A DNA stretch of 64,000 bases from Oceanospirillaceae bacterium (GTDB lineage: Bacteria > Pseudomonadota > Gammaproteobacteria > Pseudomonadales > Litoribrevibacteraceae), in the NCBI GenBank assembly GCA_015665455.1, contig JADFAD010000001.1:372001-436000 (forward strand), written 5' to 3'. A program made the translations under genes and the position numbers. The notes under the pieces were generated by a model. It worked only from the letters and a program-made list of their open reading frames with translations, was not told the origin of the DNA and did no database searches. Shown here one piece after another: positions 54,841 through 63,900 of the stretch; the stretch's first letter is position 1; each line of letters opens with the position of its first letter.

Positions 54841-56268
54841 ATGACTGATTTACTCGATTTTTTGAACGACGCGAAAGGCCGAATTGCAGAGACACAGGTC
54901 TCAGCATCCGAGGGACGATTAGTGCGCATGGTCGGTATGACCATTGAAGCGGCAGGTTGTGTTGCAACCGTCGGTGATCATTGCGTTGTGGTTTCGGGTG
55001 GTGGTAAGCACGTTGAAGCTGAAGTCGTTGGTTTTGCAGAAGGACGTTTATTCCTTATGCCGACGGAGTCCACAGTCGGGTTAAAGCCAGGTGATAAGGT
55101 TATCCCATTACCGGGACAGAGCAAAATACCCGTAGGGTTTGGTTTATTAGGGCGCGTTTTGAACGGCGTTGGCCAACCGTTGGACGGAAAAGGCGCCTTG
55201 GACTCCAGTGAAGAAGTCCCTCTCATGGGCGAAATTATTAATCCTCTGGCTAGACGACCAATTAGGGAGCCATTGGACGTAGGTATTCGTGCGATTAACG
55301 CACTTCTTTCTGTAGGTAAAGGCCAGCGTATAGGACTTTTTGCCGGTTCGGGTGTGGGTAAAAGTGTGTTGCTTGGCATGATGACGAAGCATACCAAAGC
55401 AGACATCACTGTCGTTGGCTTGATCGGTGAACGTGGCCGAGAAGTAAAAGAATTCATTGATGAGATTTTAGGGGAAGAGGGGTTAGCGCGTTCGGTGGTA
55501 ATTGCATCGCCTGCGGATGATTCGCCTCTAATGAGACTGCGTGCAGCCATGCTTACAACGGCCATTGCTGAGTTTTATCGTGATCAAGGGAAAGATGTCT
55601 TGTTGTTGATGGATTCTTTGACGCGATACGCTCAGGCGCAACGTGAAATCGCCTTGTCAGTCGGCGAGCCGCCTGCAACCAAGGGTTATCCGCCAAGTGT
55701 GTTTTCTAAAATTCCGCAGCTGGTGGAACGGGCTGGTAACGGTGATGAACGAGGTGGTTCTATTACCGCGTTTTACACCGTATTAACCGAAGGTGATGAT
55801 CAGCAAGACCCGATTGCGGATGCATCGCGAGCGATCTTGGATGGCCACATTGTGCTTTCGCGAAGTTTGGCCGAAGAAGGGCATTACCCGGCCATTGATG
55901 TCGAGGCTTCGATCAGTCGTGCCATGCCTCAGATTGTGACAGATGAACACTTAAAATCGGCGCAAGGCTTTAAGCAAATGTATTCCCGTTATCAACAGAA
56001 TAGGGACATGATTACGATTGGCGCATACGCTCCAGGCAGTGATCCAGAGACGGATTTATCCATCAAGCTTCAGCCAGCAATGAAAGCGTTTTTGCAGCAA
56101 AATATGAAAGACGCCCATGAACTTGAATCGTGCATTCAGGGATTAAAACAGTTTGGTAAAGCGGCTGGTCAAGCACAGCAACCGGCTCAAAATAGGCCAA
56201 CGTTACAAGGTCAGGCAGCGGCTCAGAATCCGCCCGCAACGAAAAAACCGGCGCAACAACCCACATGA
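54841..56268 (+). CDS. fliI: Flagellum-specific ATPase FliI
   Basis: Hexameric ATPase of flagellar type III export, related to F1-ATPase beta. Walker A GSGVGKS is at about residues 169-175. RPIREPLDVGIRAINALLSVGKGQR, LLLMDSLTRYAQAQREI and the GEPPATKGYPPSVF substrate-entry motif, read in parts, are diagnostic. 475 aa; the usual fold ends near residue 440. The final 35 residues are a Gln/Ala/Pro-rich tail recalling the end of FliH. ATG 54841 is 14 bp after fliH. Confidence 0.96.
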   Translation: MTDLLDFLNDAKGRIAETQVSASEGRLVRMVGMTIEAAGCVATVGDHCVVVSGGGKHVEAEVVGFAEGRLFLMPTESTVGLKPGDKVIPLPGQSKIPVGFGLLGRVLNGVGQPLDGKGALDSSEEVPLMGEIINPLARRPIREPLDVGIRAINALLSVGKGQRIGLFAGSGVGKSVLLGMMTKHTKADITVVGLIGERGREVKEFIDEILGEEGLARSVVIASPADDSPLMRLRAAMLTTAIAEFYRDQGKDVLLLMDSLTRYAQAQREIALSVGEPPATKGYPPSVFSKIPQLVERAGNGDERGGSITAFYTVLTEGDDQQDPIADASRAILDGHIVLSRSLAEEGHYPAIDVEASISRAMPQIVTDEHLKSAQGFKQMYSRYQQNRDMITIGAYAPGSDPETDLSIKLQPAMKAFLQQNMKDAHELESCIQGLKQFGKAAGQAQQPAQNRPTLQGQAAAQNPPATKKPAQQPT

Positions 56269-56292
56269 TATTGACCAAAGAGAGCTGATGTC

Positions 56293-56736
56293 ATGAAAAA
56301 GGCTGATCGTTTAAGATCCGTTCTAGAGTTAGAAGTCGCTAAAAAAGATAAGGCTGCCAAGGCCTTAGCAGAAGCAATTACGAATTTGGATAACGCTCAA
56401 AATTCATTGCGTCAACTCACCGACTACCGAGCAGATTATCAAAATCAAGCTCAAGACATTGGCCGCGCGGGGGTGAATGCGGCGGCTTTTCGAAACCGCC
56501 AAATGCTGTCAGACCGCATCATGGGAGCCATTGACCAGCAGGGCCAGTCCATCAACCTTTTCGAACGTCAACTAGACCAAGTGCGTAAACATTACGAAAA
56601 GGTGTATGCACGAGTGCGTTCCATTGAGATTCTCATCGAGAAGTCTGAAGCTGAAGAATTGCGTAAGCAAAGCGTTCAAGAACAAAAAATGCTGGATGAA
56701 TTTACCCAAGCGCAACAATTCAGAAATAAAGCCTGA
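56293..56736 (+). CDS. fliJ: Flagellar export chaperone FliJ
   Basis: Coiled-coil protein that fits into the FliI ring and escorts export chaperones. Two long antiparallel helices are evident: residues 5-60 (LRSVLELEVAKKDKAAKALAEA, in parts) and 80-140 (QLDQVRKHYEKVYARVRSIEI, in parts). 147 aa, typical. It ends fliEFGHIJ; the next genes are chemotaxis genes behind their own sigma28 promoter. Confidence 0.9.
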   Translation: MKKADRLRSVLELEVAKKDKAAKALAEAITNLDNAQNSLRQLTDYRADYQNQAQDIGRAGVNAAAFRNRQMLSDRIMGAIDQQGQSINLFERQLDQVRKHYEKVYARVRSIEILIEKSEAEELRKQSVQEQKMLDEFTQAQQFRNKA

Positions 56737-56745
56737 TTAAATTTA

Positions 56746-56772
56746 TAAAGTTATCAAATCCCTAGCCGATAG
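56746..56772 (+). promoter_or_regulatory. Sigma28 (FliA) promoter of the chemotaxis operon
   Basis: TAAA (56746-56749), a 15-bp spacer, then GCCGATAG. The consensus is TAAA-N15-GCCGATAA, so 11 of 12 positions match. It lies about 120 bp before the STAS gene. Confidence 0.85.
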
Positions 56773-56895
56773 CCACATTCAGATATGGCTTACTTTAAAA
56801 ATCAGCTTCTGTTGCTGTATCTACCTAGAAAATTAAATATTTGTTACTAGACTAAGCTTGAATGTTGCAGATTTTGAGTAATTAGGAGCAAGAGT

Positions 56896-57174
56896 ATGTC
56901 CGACACTGTTCACGTAGATGCAGGTGAAAAACTGCATATCTCAGTGGTTGAGGTTCTTCATGAACAATTGGAAGGTGCACTTTCGAACCATCAAAATGTA
57001 GAATTGGATTTATCCAAGGTGGGTCAGGTTGACACCGCAAGCATGCAATTGCTCTATGCTTATAAAACCGCAGCAGAAAAGGCAGGTGTTAGCTTTGATT
57101 TTTCTAAACCTACGGATGCAGTAATAGTTGGGGCTAAGTTATTAGGCCTGACTAAATCTTTGGGGCTGACTTGA
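56896..57174 (+). CDS. STAS-domain protein of the chemotaxis operon
   Basis: 92-aa single STAS domain, the fold of anti-sigma factor antagonists. Pattern seen: ELDLSKVGQVDTASMQLLYAYKTAAEKAGV, in parts; the DTAS segment sits where SpoIIAA-type proteins carry their phosphorylated Ser. Similar genes occur first in some STAS-cheY-cheA-cheW-mcp operons of proteobacteria; the role there is not settled. AGGAG precedes the ATG. A 77-bp gap leads to cheY. Its target is unknown since no anti-sigma kinase is visible here. Confidence 0.85.
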   Translation: MSDTVHVDAGEKLHISVVEVLHEQLEGALSNHQNVELDLSKVGQVDTASMQLLYAYKTAAEKAGVSFDFSKPTDAVIVGAKLLGLTKSLGLT

Positions 57175-57251
57175 TGGGTTCTCCTGAACCTATAAAACGA
57201 AGCAAAGTAAAAAGTGAATAAGTAAAGAAAGTAATTTAAGGAGCTGGATAA

Positions 57252-57614
57252 ATGCCGAAAATTTTAGCTGTAGATGACTCTGCCTCAATGCGCCAAATGG
57301 TGACGTTTACCTTGAAAGGTGCGGGTTTTGATGTGTCAGAGGCAGCGGATGGACAGCAAGCGCTAAATATCGCTAAACAGGGTGGTTTCGATCTTGTGTT
57401 ATCGGATGTAAATATGCCTGTAATGGATGGTATTCAACTAGTGCGGGAACTTAGAACTCTTGCCGAATATAAATTTACACCGATTTTAATGCTTACCACC
57501 GAGTCAGCATCAGACAAAAAAATCGAAGGTAAGCAGGCAGGCGCGACAGGTTGGATTGTTAAACCTTTTAACCCAGATCAACTTTTGAACACGATCAAGA
57601 AGGTATTGGGTTAG
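57252..57614 (+). CDS. cheY: CheY-like response regulator
   Basis: Single receiver domain, 120 aa, that carries the chemotaxis signal from CheA, normally to the flagellar switch. The acidic pocket DDSASM, phosphoacceptor Asp52 (VLSDVNMPVMDG), the conserved Thr (LMLTTES) and Lys (WIVKPFNPDQL) are all present. AAGGAG lies before the ATG. Within an STAS-cheY-cheA-cheW operon it is probably a dedicated partner of this CheA. A second CheY elsewhere in the genome might be the motor-binding one. Confidence 0.93.
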   Translation: MPKILAVDDSASMRQMVTFTLKGAGFDVSEAADGQQALNIAKQGGFDLVLSDVNMPVMDGIQLVRELRTLAEYKFTPILMLTTESASDKKIEGKQAGATGWIVKPFNPDQLLNTIKKVLG

Positions 57615-57644
57615 AAAATTCTTTCCAGTGGAGCGGGGGGAAAG

Positions 57645-59939
57645 ATGAGTATAGATCTTAGTCAGTTTCATCAAGTATTCTTCGAAGAAAGTTTCGAAGG
57701 TTTGGATTCCATGGAGGGGGGGCTGCTAGACCTTAACCCCGACGATTTCGATGTGGAAACCATCAATACTATTTTCAGAGCAGCTCATTCTATTAAGGGT
57801 GGCGCTGGTACCTTTGGTTTTCAGATCGTAGCCGATTTCACGCATGTGCTTGAAACATTGCTTGACGAAATACGTGCTGGAACTCGCTCACTAGAAGCAG
57901 ATCATATTGATTTGATTTTGCGTTCTGTTGATTGTTTGCGTGAAATCATGCAAGCGCTGCAGGACGAAGACGAACCGGACATGACCACGGCGGATGAGTT
58001 GAAGGTTGAATTCGAAGCCATTTTGGCTGGAGAGTCTCAACCCAAAACGAAAGAGTCTCAACCGGAACGCGCATCCTCAAAAGAAACACCTCCCAAAGAA
58101 ACTCAATCAACCCAAGCATCGGCATCCGAAAGTGAAACAACAGCTGATGGCTCTGATTCTGACGAAACGTCTGAAAGCACTGAAAGTACAGGGCACTGGG
58201 AAATTTACTTTAAGCCCGATGCCGATGTATTGAAAACAGGGAATGAACCCGTTCGGATGTTCAGAGAGCTTGAGGCACTTGGCCTTCTGACGTCAGACGC
58301 AGTGTTATGTGATGTTCCTGATTTTTCTTCTCTTGAGCCTGAGTCATGTTATATGGCTTGGAATTTAACGCTCGAAGGAGGCACTCGTGAAGAAGTTGAT
58401 GAAGTCTTTGAATGGGTCATTGATGAATCTGAATTATCCATTCGTTGGGTCGATGAAACGGCAACCTCTAGTATATCGACAGACGAATCAGCCTCGACTG
58501 CAGAAGACGTAAGCGAGCAAGAAGATGGCTCTGAATCAGCCCGTTCTGAAGAGGTGTCTGAAGCCGACGTTGAAAAAGCCCTCGAAGAAGTCATCGAAGA
58601 GTGCAAGCACATCGATGAAGAAGATGAGACCGTAGCGGAAGCAGATGAGCCTGTTGTTGAAGATACAGTTGTTGAAACAGCAGTGGCGGACAAAACCCCA
58701 GCCGCTAAGAAAGCCAAGAAGTCTTCAGCGCCAGAATCAACGTCCATTCGTGTGGGCATTGATAAGATTGACAGCCTTATAAACATGGTGGGTGAACTGG
58801 TCATTACGCAATCCATGCTTGGTCAATTGGGCGAAGACTTTGATATGGCCAAACTGGTTCGCTTACAAGAAGGATTAGCGCAACTGGAGCAAAACACACG
58901 CGAACTGCAAGAAAGCGTCATGCGGATTCGTATGTTACCGATCAGCTTTACATTCAGCCGCTTCCCGCGTTTGGTTCGGGATTTAAGTAAAGCGATGGAT
59001 AAGAAGATTGAACTTGTCCTGTTGGGTGAGAACACAGAATTAGATAAAACCGTGATGGAGAAAATAGGTGACCCAATGGTTCACTTGATTCGAAACTCTT
59101 TGGATCACGGTATTGAATCGCCCGAAGATCGCCTCGCGGCAGGTAAATCAGAAACTGGCACCATTACCCTGAATGCGTTCCACCAAGGTGGCAACATCGT
59201 TATTCAGATCATTGATGACGGTAAAGGTCTGGATAAAGATCGCATTCATCAAAAAGCCATTGAAAAAGGCTTGGTCACAAAAGATGAAATCTTAAGCGAT
59301 GAACAAATATATGAATTAATTTTCAAGGCCGGTTTCTCAACCGCCGATGTGGTGTCTGACATCAGTGGTCGTGGCGTCGGAATGGATGTGGTTCGTAGAA
59401 ACATTCAAGAACTGAATGGGTCTGTTGAAGTGGTGTCCGTCCCTGGTGAGGGTTCAACCTTTACCATTCGTTTGCCGCTCACGCTCGCTATCCTAGATGG
59501 CCAGCTGGTTCGAGTGGGCGAAGAAATCTTTATTTTGCCTTTGGTCTCCATTGTTGAATCTCTGCAAGTTGATCTGAAAATGATCAATAACGTGGGAGGG
59601 AACAATGAGGTGCTCAGGCTACGTGATGAATACGTTCCAATTCTTAAGCTTCATGAACAACTGAATGTTGAGCCAGAAAACTACGATTTAGAAAAAGGCT
59701 TGCTGGTGGTGGTTGAGGCCGATAACTCAAAAGTGGGTTTATTTGTTGATGATCTATTGGCTCAGCAACAAGTGGTGATTAAGAGTCTTGAACAGAATTA
59801 TCAAAAAGTTGAAGGCATATCCGGCGCAACCATATTGGGTGATGGCAGAGTAGCTTTGATTGTGGATATTTCAGGCGTTCTCCGAATTGTGAATCAGCTG
59901 AAAGGTAAGAAAGCAGCGGACGATCCAAGAGCTGCTTAA
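57645..59939 (+). CDS. cheA: Chemotaxis sensor kinase CheA
   Basis: Histidine kinase that autophosphorylates under chemoreceptor control. P1 Hpt domain 1-125 has His48 (AAHSIKGGAGTFGF). A Ser/Thr/Glu-rich linker (about 128-180) leads to a P2-like domain at 185-275 (GHWEIYFKPDADVLKTGNEP, VFEWVIDESELSIRW), followed by another acidic linker to about 365. The P3 dimerisation domain, P4 ATPase (NSLDHGIE, DDGKGLD, SGRGVGMDVV) and P5 CheW-like domain follow to the end. 764 aa, longer than E. coli CheA (654) because of the linkers. GGGGGAAAG lies before the ATG. Confidence 0.95.
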   Translation: MSIDLSQFHQVFFEESFEGLDSMEGGLLDLNPDDFDVETINTIFRAAHSIKGGAGTFGFQIVADFTHVLETLLDEIRAGTRSLEADHIDLILRSVDCLREIMQALQDEDEPDMTTADELKVEFEAILAGESQPKTKESQPERASSKETPPKETQSTQASASESETTADGSDSDETSESTESTGHWEIYFKPDADVLKTGNEPVRMFRELEALGLLTSDAVLCDVPDFSSLEPESCYMAWNLTLEGGTREEVDEVFEWVIDESELSIRWVDETATSSISTDESASTAEDVSEQEDGSESARSEEVSEADVEKALEEVIEECKHIDEEDETVAEADEPVVEDTVVETAVADKTPAAKKAKKSSAPESTSIRVGIDKIDSLINMVGELVITQSMLGQLGEDFDMAKLVRLQEGLAQLEQNTRELQESVMRIRMLPISFTFSRFPRLVRDLSKAMDKKIELVLLGENTELDKTVMEKIGDPMVHLIRNSLDHGIESPEDRLAAGKSETGTITLNAFHQGGNIVIQIIDDGKGLDKDRIHQKAIEKGLVTKDEILSDEQIYELIFKAGFSTADVVSDISGRGVGMDVVRRNIQELNGSVEVVSVPGEGSTFTIRLPLTLAILDGQLVRVGEEIFILPLVSIVESLQVDLKMINNVGGNNEVLRLRDEYVPILKLHEQLNVEPENYDLEKGLLVVVEADNSKVGLFVDDLLAQQQVVIKSLEQNYQKVEGISGATILGDGRVALIVDISGVLRIVNQLKGKKAADDPRAA

Positions 59940-59955
59940 TTAAATAGGAAAGGTT

Positions 59956-60519
59956 ATGAGTGAACAAGCCCTAAGTACATCAGCCAGTGTGCAGACCAAG
60001 GAAGACGTGGAAAACGCATTGGGGTCTCATGATGCAGCGACGGATCAATACCTAACGTTCTTTATGAACAATGAAGAGTATGGTGTTGATATTCTCAGTG
60101 TCCAAGAAATTCGAGGGTGGGAAGCCGCAACGACGATTCCCAATAGCCCCGATTATGTCAAAGGCGTGATGAACCTGCGAGGGACCATCGTACCTATCAT
60201 TGATTTGCGACTTCGTTTCGGTATGCCTCAGGTGGATTATGGCGCCGTGACCGTTGTGATTGTACTCAAGGTCGGTACCGAAACGGGTGACAAAATAATA
60301 GGCATTGTTGTGGATGCGGTCTCCGATGTTTATTCATTAACCAGCGAAGAAATGCGACAGCCGCCTGATCTAGGTGAACAAGTAAACACTACGTTCATCA
60401 AAGGGCTGGCGGATGTGGAAGGCAAAATGGTTATTCTTCTCAATATTGATGTGCTATTGAATCTTCAGGAAATGCCAGATACAGAAACGCTAAAAAGAAT
60501 TGTTGCTGAAACGGAATAA
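59956..60519 (+). CDS. cheW: Chemotaxis coupling protein CheW
   Basis: Links CheA to receptors. The CheW fold starts near residue 32 (QYLTFFMNNEEYGVDILSVQEIRGW, in parts) after an unstructured 30-residue N-terminus, and continues with YVKGVMNLRGTIVPIIDLRLRFGM and IGIVVDAVSDVYSL. 187 aa, slightly longer than E. coli CheW (167). AGGAAAGG precedes the ATG. Located 16 bp after cheA, so same operon. Confidence 0.95.
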   Translation: MSEQALSTSASVQTKEDVENALGSHDAATDQYLTFFMNNEEYGVDILSVQEIRGWEAATTIPNSPDYVKGVMNLRGTIVPIIDLRLRFGMPQVDYGAVTVVIVLKVGTETGDKIIGIVVDAVSDVYSLTSEEMRQPPDLGEQVNTTFIKGLADVEGKMVILLNIDVLLNLQEMPDTETLKRIVAETE

Positions 60520-60548
60520 AGTAAACCATAGAGTGACTTAACTAAAAT

Positions 60549-60575
60549 TAATAATTTAAAAAACAATGCCGATGA
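60549..60575 (+). promoter_or_regulatory. Candidate sigma28 promoter upstream of the 53-aa ORF and the chemoreceptor
   Basis: TAAT (60549-60552), a 15-bp spacer, then GCCGATGA: one mismatch in each half of the FliA consensus. It lies within the 213-bp gap after cheW. Confidence 0.6.
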
Positions 60576-60732
60576 GATCTTAAACGAACTCAAATTATAT
60601 AGAGATAATACTTATCTAAATCTAAATGATGATTAGGTAATAACAATAGAAGTTCTCAGAGATATGATTGTCTGATCTGGTAGGTTTTGAGACCAGGGAG
60701 TTCACGGGATGATTGGTGTAGAGGGGATCAAA

Positions 60733-60894
60733 ATGGAAAATAAAATTACCAAATTAAAGTCGATGACCACGTTACCTGAAAAAGAATTTTCGTCTTTTTT
60801 AGCGTCTTTATTGAATCCAGCTCAAATTGAAAGAAGCTCAATGTTGCTGGTTGAAATTAACCAATCAGTGACTCTGGAATTCCAGATTTCTTAA
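60733..60894 (+). CDS. Small hypothetical protein before the chemoreceptor
   Basis: Not recognised. 53 residues from ATG 60733, which has AGGGGA 6 nt upstream; an in-frame ATG at 60709 lacks one. The product mixes basic and hydrophobic residues ([21 protein letters not shown]), with no membrane segment or signal peptide. It ends 10 bp before the chemoreceptor start, so it would be coupled to it. It could be a small partner of the receptor or a remnant; no family evidence supports either. Confidence 0.5.
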   Translation: MENKITKLKSMTTLPEKEFSSFLASLLNPAQIERSSMLLVEINQSVTLEFQIS

Positions 60895-60904
60895 GGATAT
60901 GAAC

Positions 60905-63900
60905 ATGAATTGGATTAAAAAAAGCCTCAATCGACAAATGGTTTCCATTTTAGTTGTGTCTATGACCCTGCTTGGGATTCTTGTCTTTTCTACAGAGAAC
61001 TACCTTGTTAAAGAGTCAGAACATTACAGTGAAGAAATTAAAGAAATGTTTCATGAAGCAGAGCGTGCTGCTGCATTGCAAAAAGAGTTTAAAACTCAAG
61101 TTCAAGAGTGGAAGAATGTTTTATTACGTGGTTATAAAGAATCTGACCGAGATAAGTATTGGGGTAAATTTCAGAGTTCAGAAGCTAAAGTACAAAAGTT
61201 AGTAGAAGAAATTCAGGAGCATGACAAACACGGGCGTTTTGAACGTATTCTTGAAAAATTTGAATCAGCGCATTCAAGTATGGGCGTTTCATACCGTTCT
61301 GGTTATCGAGCTTATATTACGTCGGGCTCTTCATCTAATGCGGGTGATGCCGCGGTAAGAGGAATTGACCGAGAACCGTCAGAATTAATTGATGAATTGG
61401 TTCGGGTCTCTGATGACGCAGTAGATTCTCTAATTGAAGAGCAAGAAATGGCCATGGTGAAAGCCGAGTATATTTCTTTGACTCTCCTTGTTGTTTTTAT
61501 GATTGTTCTTACTCTTATCATTTTATGGTTGATTAGAAAAACGATCATTCAGCCTATGTCTGAAATAGTAACCCAAGTGGGAAGATATGGTGATGGGGAA
61601 ACAGTTGACTTTAACTCTGACCGTTTAGATGAATTGGGTTTGCTGAATAAAACTTTAAGTCAGATGAAAGAAAGTCAAGAAAAGAGAATTGCTTCTGATC
61701 GAGAAAAAGCAAATGCAAATGCAGCCATTAAACTAGCTCTTGATAAGTGCCAAGCTAATGTGATGTTTGCTAATAATGATTTGGAAATTACCTATGTTAA
61801 TGATTCAGTTATTAAAATGCTTTCCAACCGAGAGGCCTCTCTTCAGCGTCAAATTCCAAACTTTAAGGTAAGCTCTCTTGTTGGAACATGTGTCGATGTC
61901 TTTCATAAGAACCCATCTCATCAGAGAGGTATGTTAGCAAGCCTTAGGGATGCATATGAAACAAAGCTTAAACTGAGTGAATTAACGTTTGAATTAATTG
62001 CAACCCCCGTATTTGATGAAAAGGGAACTCGATTAGGCACAGTCGTTGAATGGGACGACATCACTGAACGATTGGCGCGAGAAACAACAGAACGCGAACT
62101 TGCGCAAGAAAACGCGGGCATCAAGATGGCATTGGATAAGTGCCAAGCCAATGTGATGTTTGCCAATACAGATCTAGAAATTACTTACATCAACGAAGCC
62201 GTTACGGAAATGCTAACAGGCCGCGAGACTGAGTTACGTAGCGTATTGCCTAACTTTAATGTAAAGAACTTGGTTGGCACCTGTGTGGATGACTTCCATA
62301 AAACGCCTTCACATCAGCGTGGCATGATTGAGAACCTAAAGACCACTTACAACACGCAATTAAACTTGGCGGGCTTAACCTTTAACTTGATTGCTACGCC
62401 AGTTATTGATTCAGACGGAACCCGATTAGGAACTGTGGTTGAGTGGGATGATATAACTGAGAAGCTCGCGCGCGAAACGGCAGAGCGTGCTCAGGCGCAA
62501 GAAAACGCGGGCATCAAGATGGCATTGGATAAGTGTCAGGCCAATGTGATGTATGCCAATGCGGATCTTGAAATTACGTACTTGAATGACGCTGTAATAA
62601 ATATGCTGAGTAACCGCGAACGTGAGTTGCAATCCTTATTGCCGAATTTCCGCGTGAAAGATTTGATCGGTACTTGTGTGGATGATTTCCACAAAAATCC
62701 AGCGCATCAGCGTGGTTTGTTGGCTGATCTTCGTGAGCCATATGAAACCAGTTTGAAACTGTCTGGCTTAACTTTCAATTTGATTGCATCGCCAGTGGTT
62801 GATTCCGAAGGCACTCGCTTAGGTACGGTGGTTGAGTGGGATGATGTAACGATTGCGTTGGCTAAGCAAGAAGAAGCCGATCGCGTTGCTAATGAGAACG
62901 CTCGGATCAAACAGGCGTTGGATTCCGTAACAGCCAATACTATGTTGGCTGATGATGATGGCGATATTGTTTATGCGAACAACGCTGTGATTTCTATGTT
63001 ACGCGTTGCTGAATCGGACATTCGCCAAGCATTGCCGAATTTTAATTCTGATAAAGTTATTGGCAGTAACTTTGATATCTTCCATAAGAACCCTGCGCAT
63101 CAGAGAAACATGCTAGCAAGCTTGACTTCAACATATCGAACAGAGATTGAAGTTGCGGGTAGAACCTTTTCATTAATTGCTAATCCAATTTTCAATGAAG
63201 ATAAAGAGCGTCTTGGTACTGTGGTTGAGTGGAACGACCGGACCGCTGAAGTGAAAGCTGAAAGTGAAATCGGTAGCTTGATCAACGGTGCTTCGAAAGG
63301 GGATTTGACCGTTCGAATCCCAACGGAAGGCAAAGAAGGCTTCTTTAAATTGATCTCCGATGGTTTGAATCAGTTGGTGGCGATTGCTGATGGCGTGATT
63401 AATGATTCCGCCCGTGTGCTGGATGCCATGTCGCATGGTAAGTTAACCGAGAAGATTGAAGAAGATTACGAAGGCATTTATGGCAAGCTGAAACGTGATG
63501 CGAATCAGACGACAGAGAAGTTGACCGACATCATTGGTCAAATTCGTCAGTCGTCCATGAACGTGTCTTCTGCAGCGGATGAAATTGCACAAGGCAACGC
63601 GGACTTAAGCCAGCGTACGGAAGAGCAAGCGTCTTCACTTGAAGAAACTGCGTCCAGTATGGAAGAAATGACAAGTACCGTGAAACAGGCAGCGGACAAT
63701 GCAGAGGAAGCTAATAGCTTAGCCGAAGAAGCGAAAGCCAAAGCTCAACAAGGCGGAGACGTTGTGACAAAGGCTGTAGGCGCTATGGAAGAAATCAACG
63801 TTGCCAGTAAAAAGATTTCAGACATTATTGGTGTCATTGATGAAATCGCTTTCCAAACAAACTTGTTGGCATTGAATGCTGCGGTTGAAGCGGCGAGAGC

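Noticed and set aside
54359-54967. Long minus-strand Arg/Leu/His-rich ORF opposite the fliH end
   Set aside because: Composition is the mirror of Gln/Ala codons on the coding strand; no ribosome site and no family.
57174-57221. 15-codon ORF overlapping the STAS stop (TGATG)
   Set aside because: Too short and of ordinary composition. Translational coupling is possible but unsupported.
58349-58816. Minus-strand Ser-rich ORF opposite cheA
   Set aside because: Arises from Glu/Asp-rich codons of the CheA linker read backwards.
60535-60640. Coding-like frame after cheW (NNADEILNELKLYRDN)
   Set aside because: There is no start codon in that frame, a stop precedes it, and the DNA fits better as an AT-rich sigma28 promoter region.
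61921-63333. Repeated minus-strand ORFs resembling each other (SxxSFSxxPL pattern)
   Set aside because: They are antisense images of the four PAS repeats, not separate genes.
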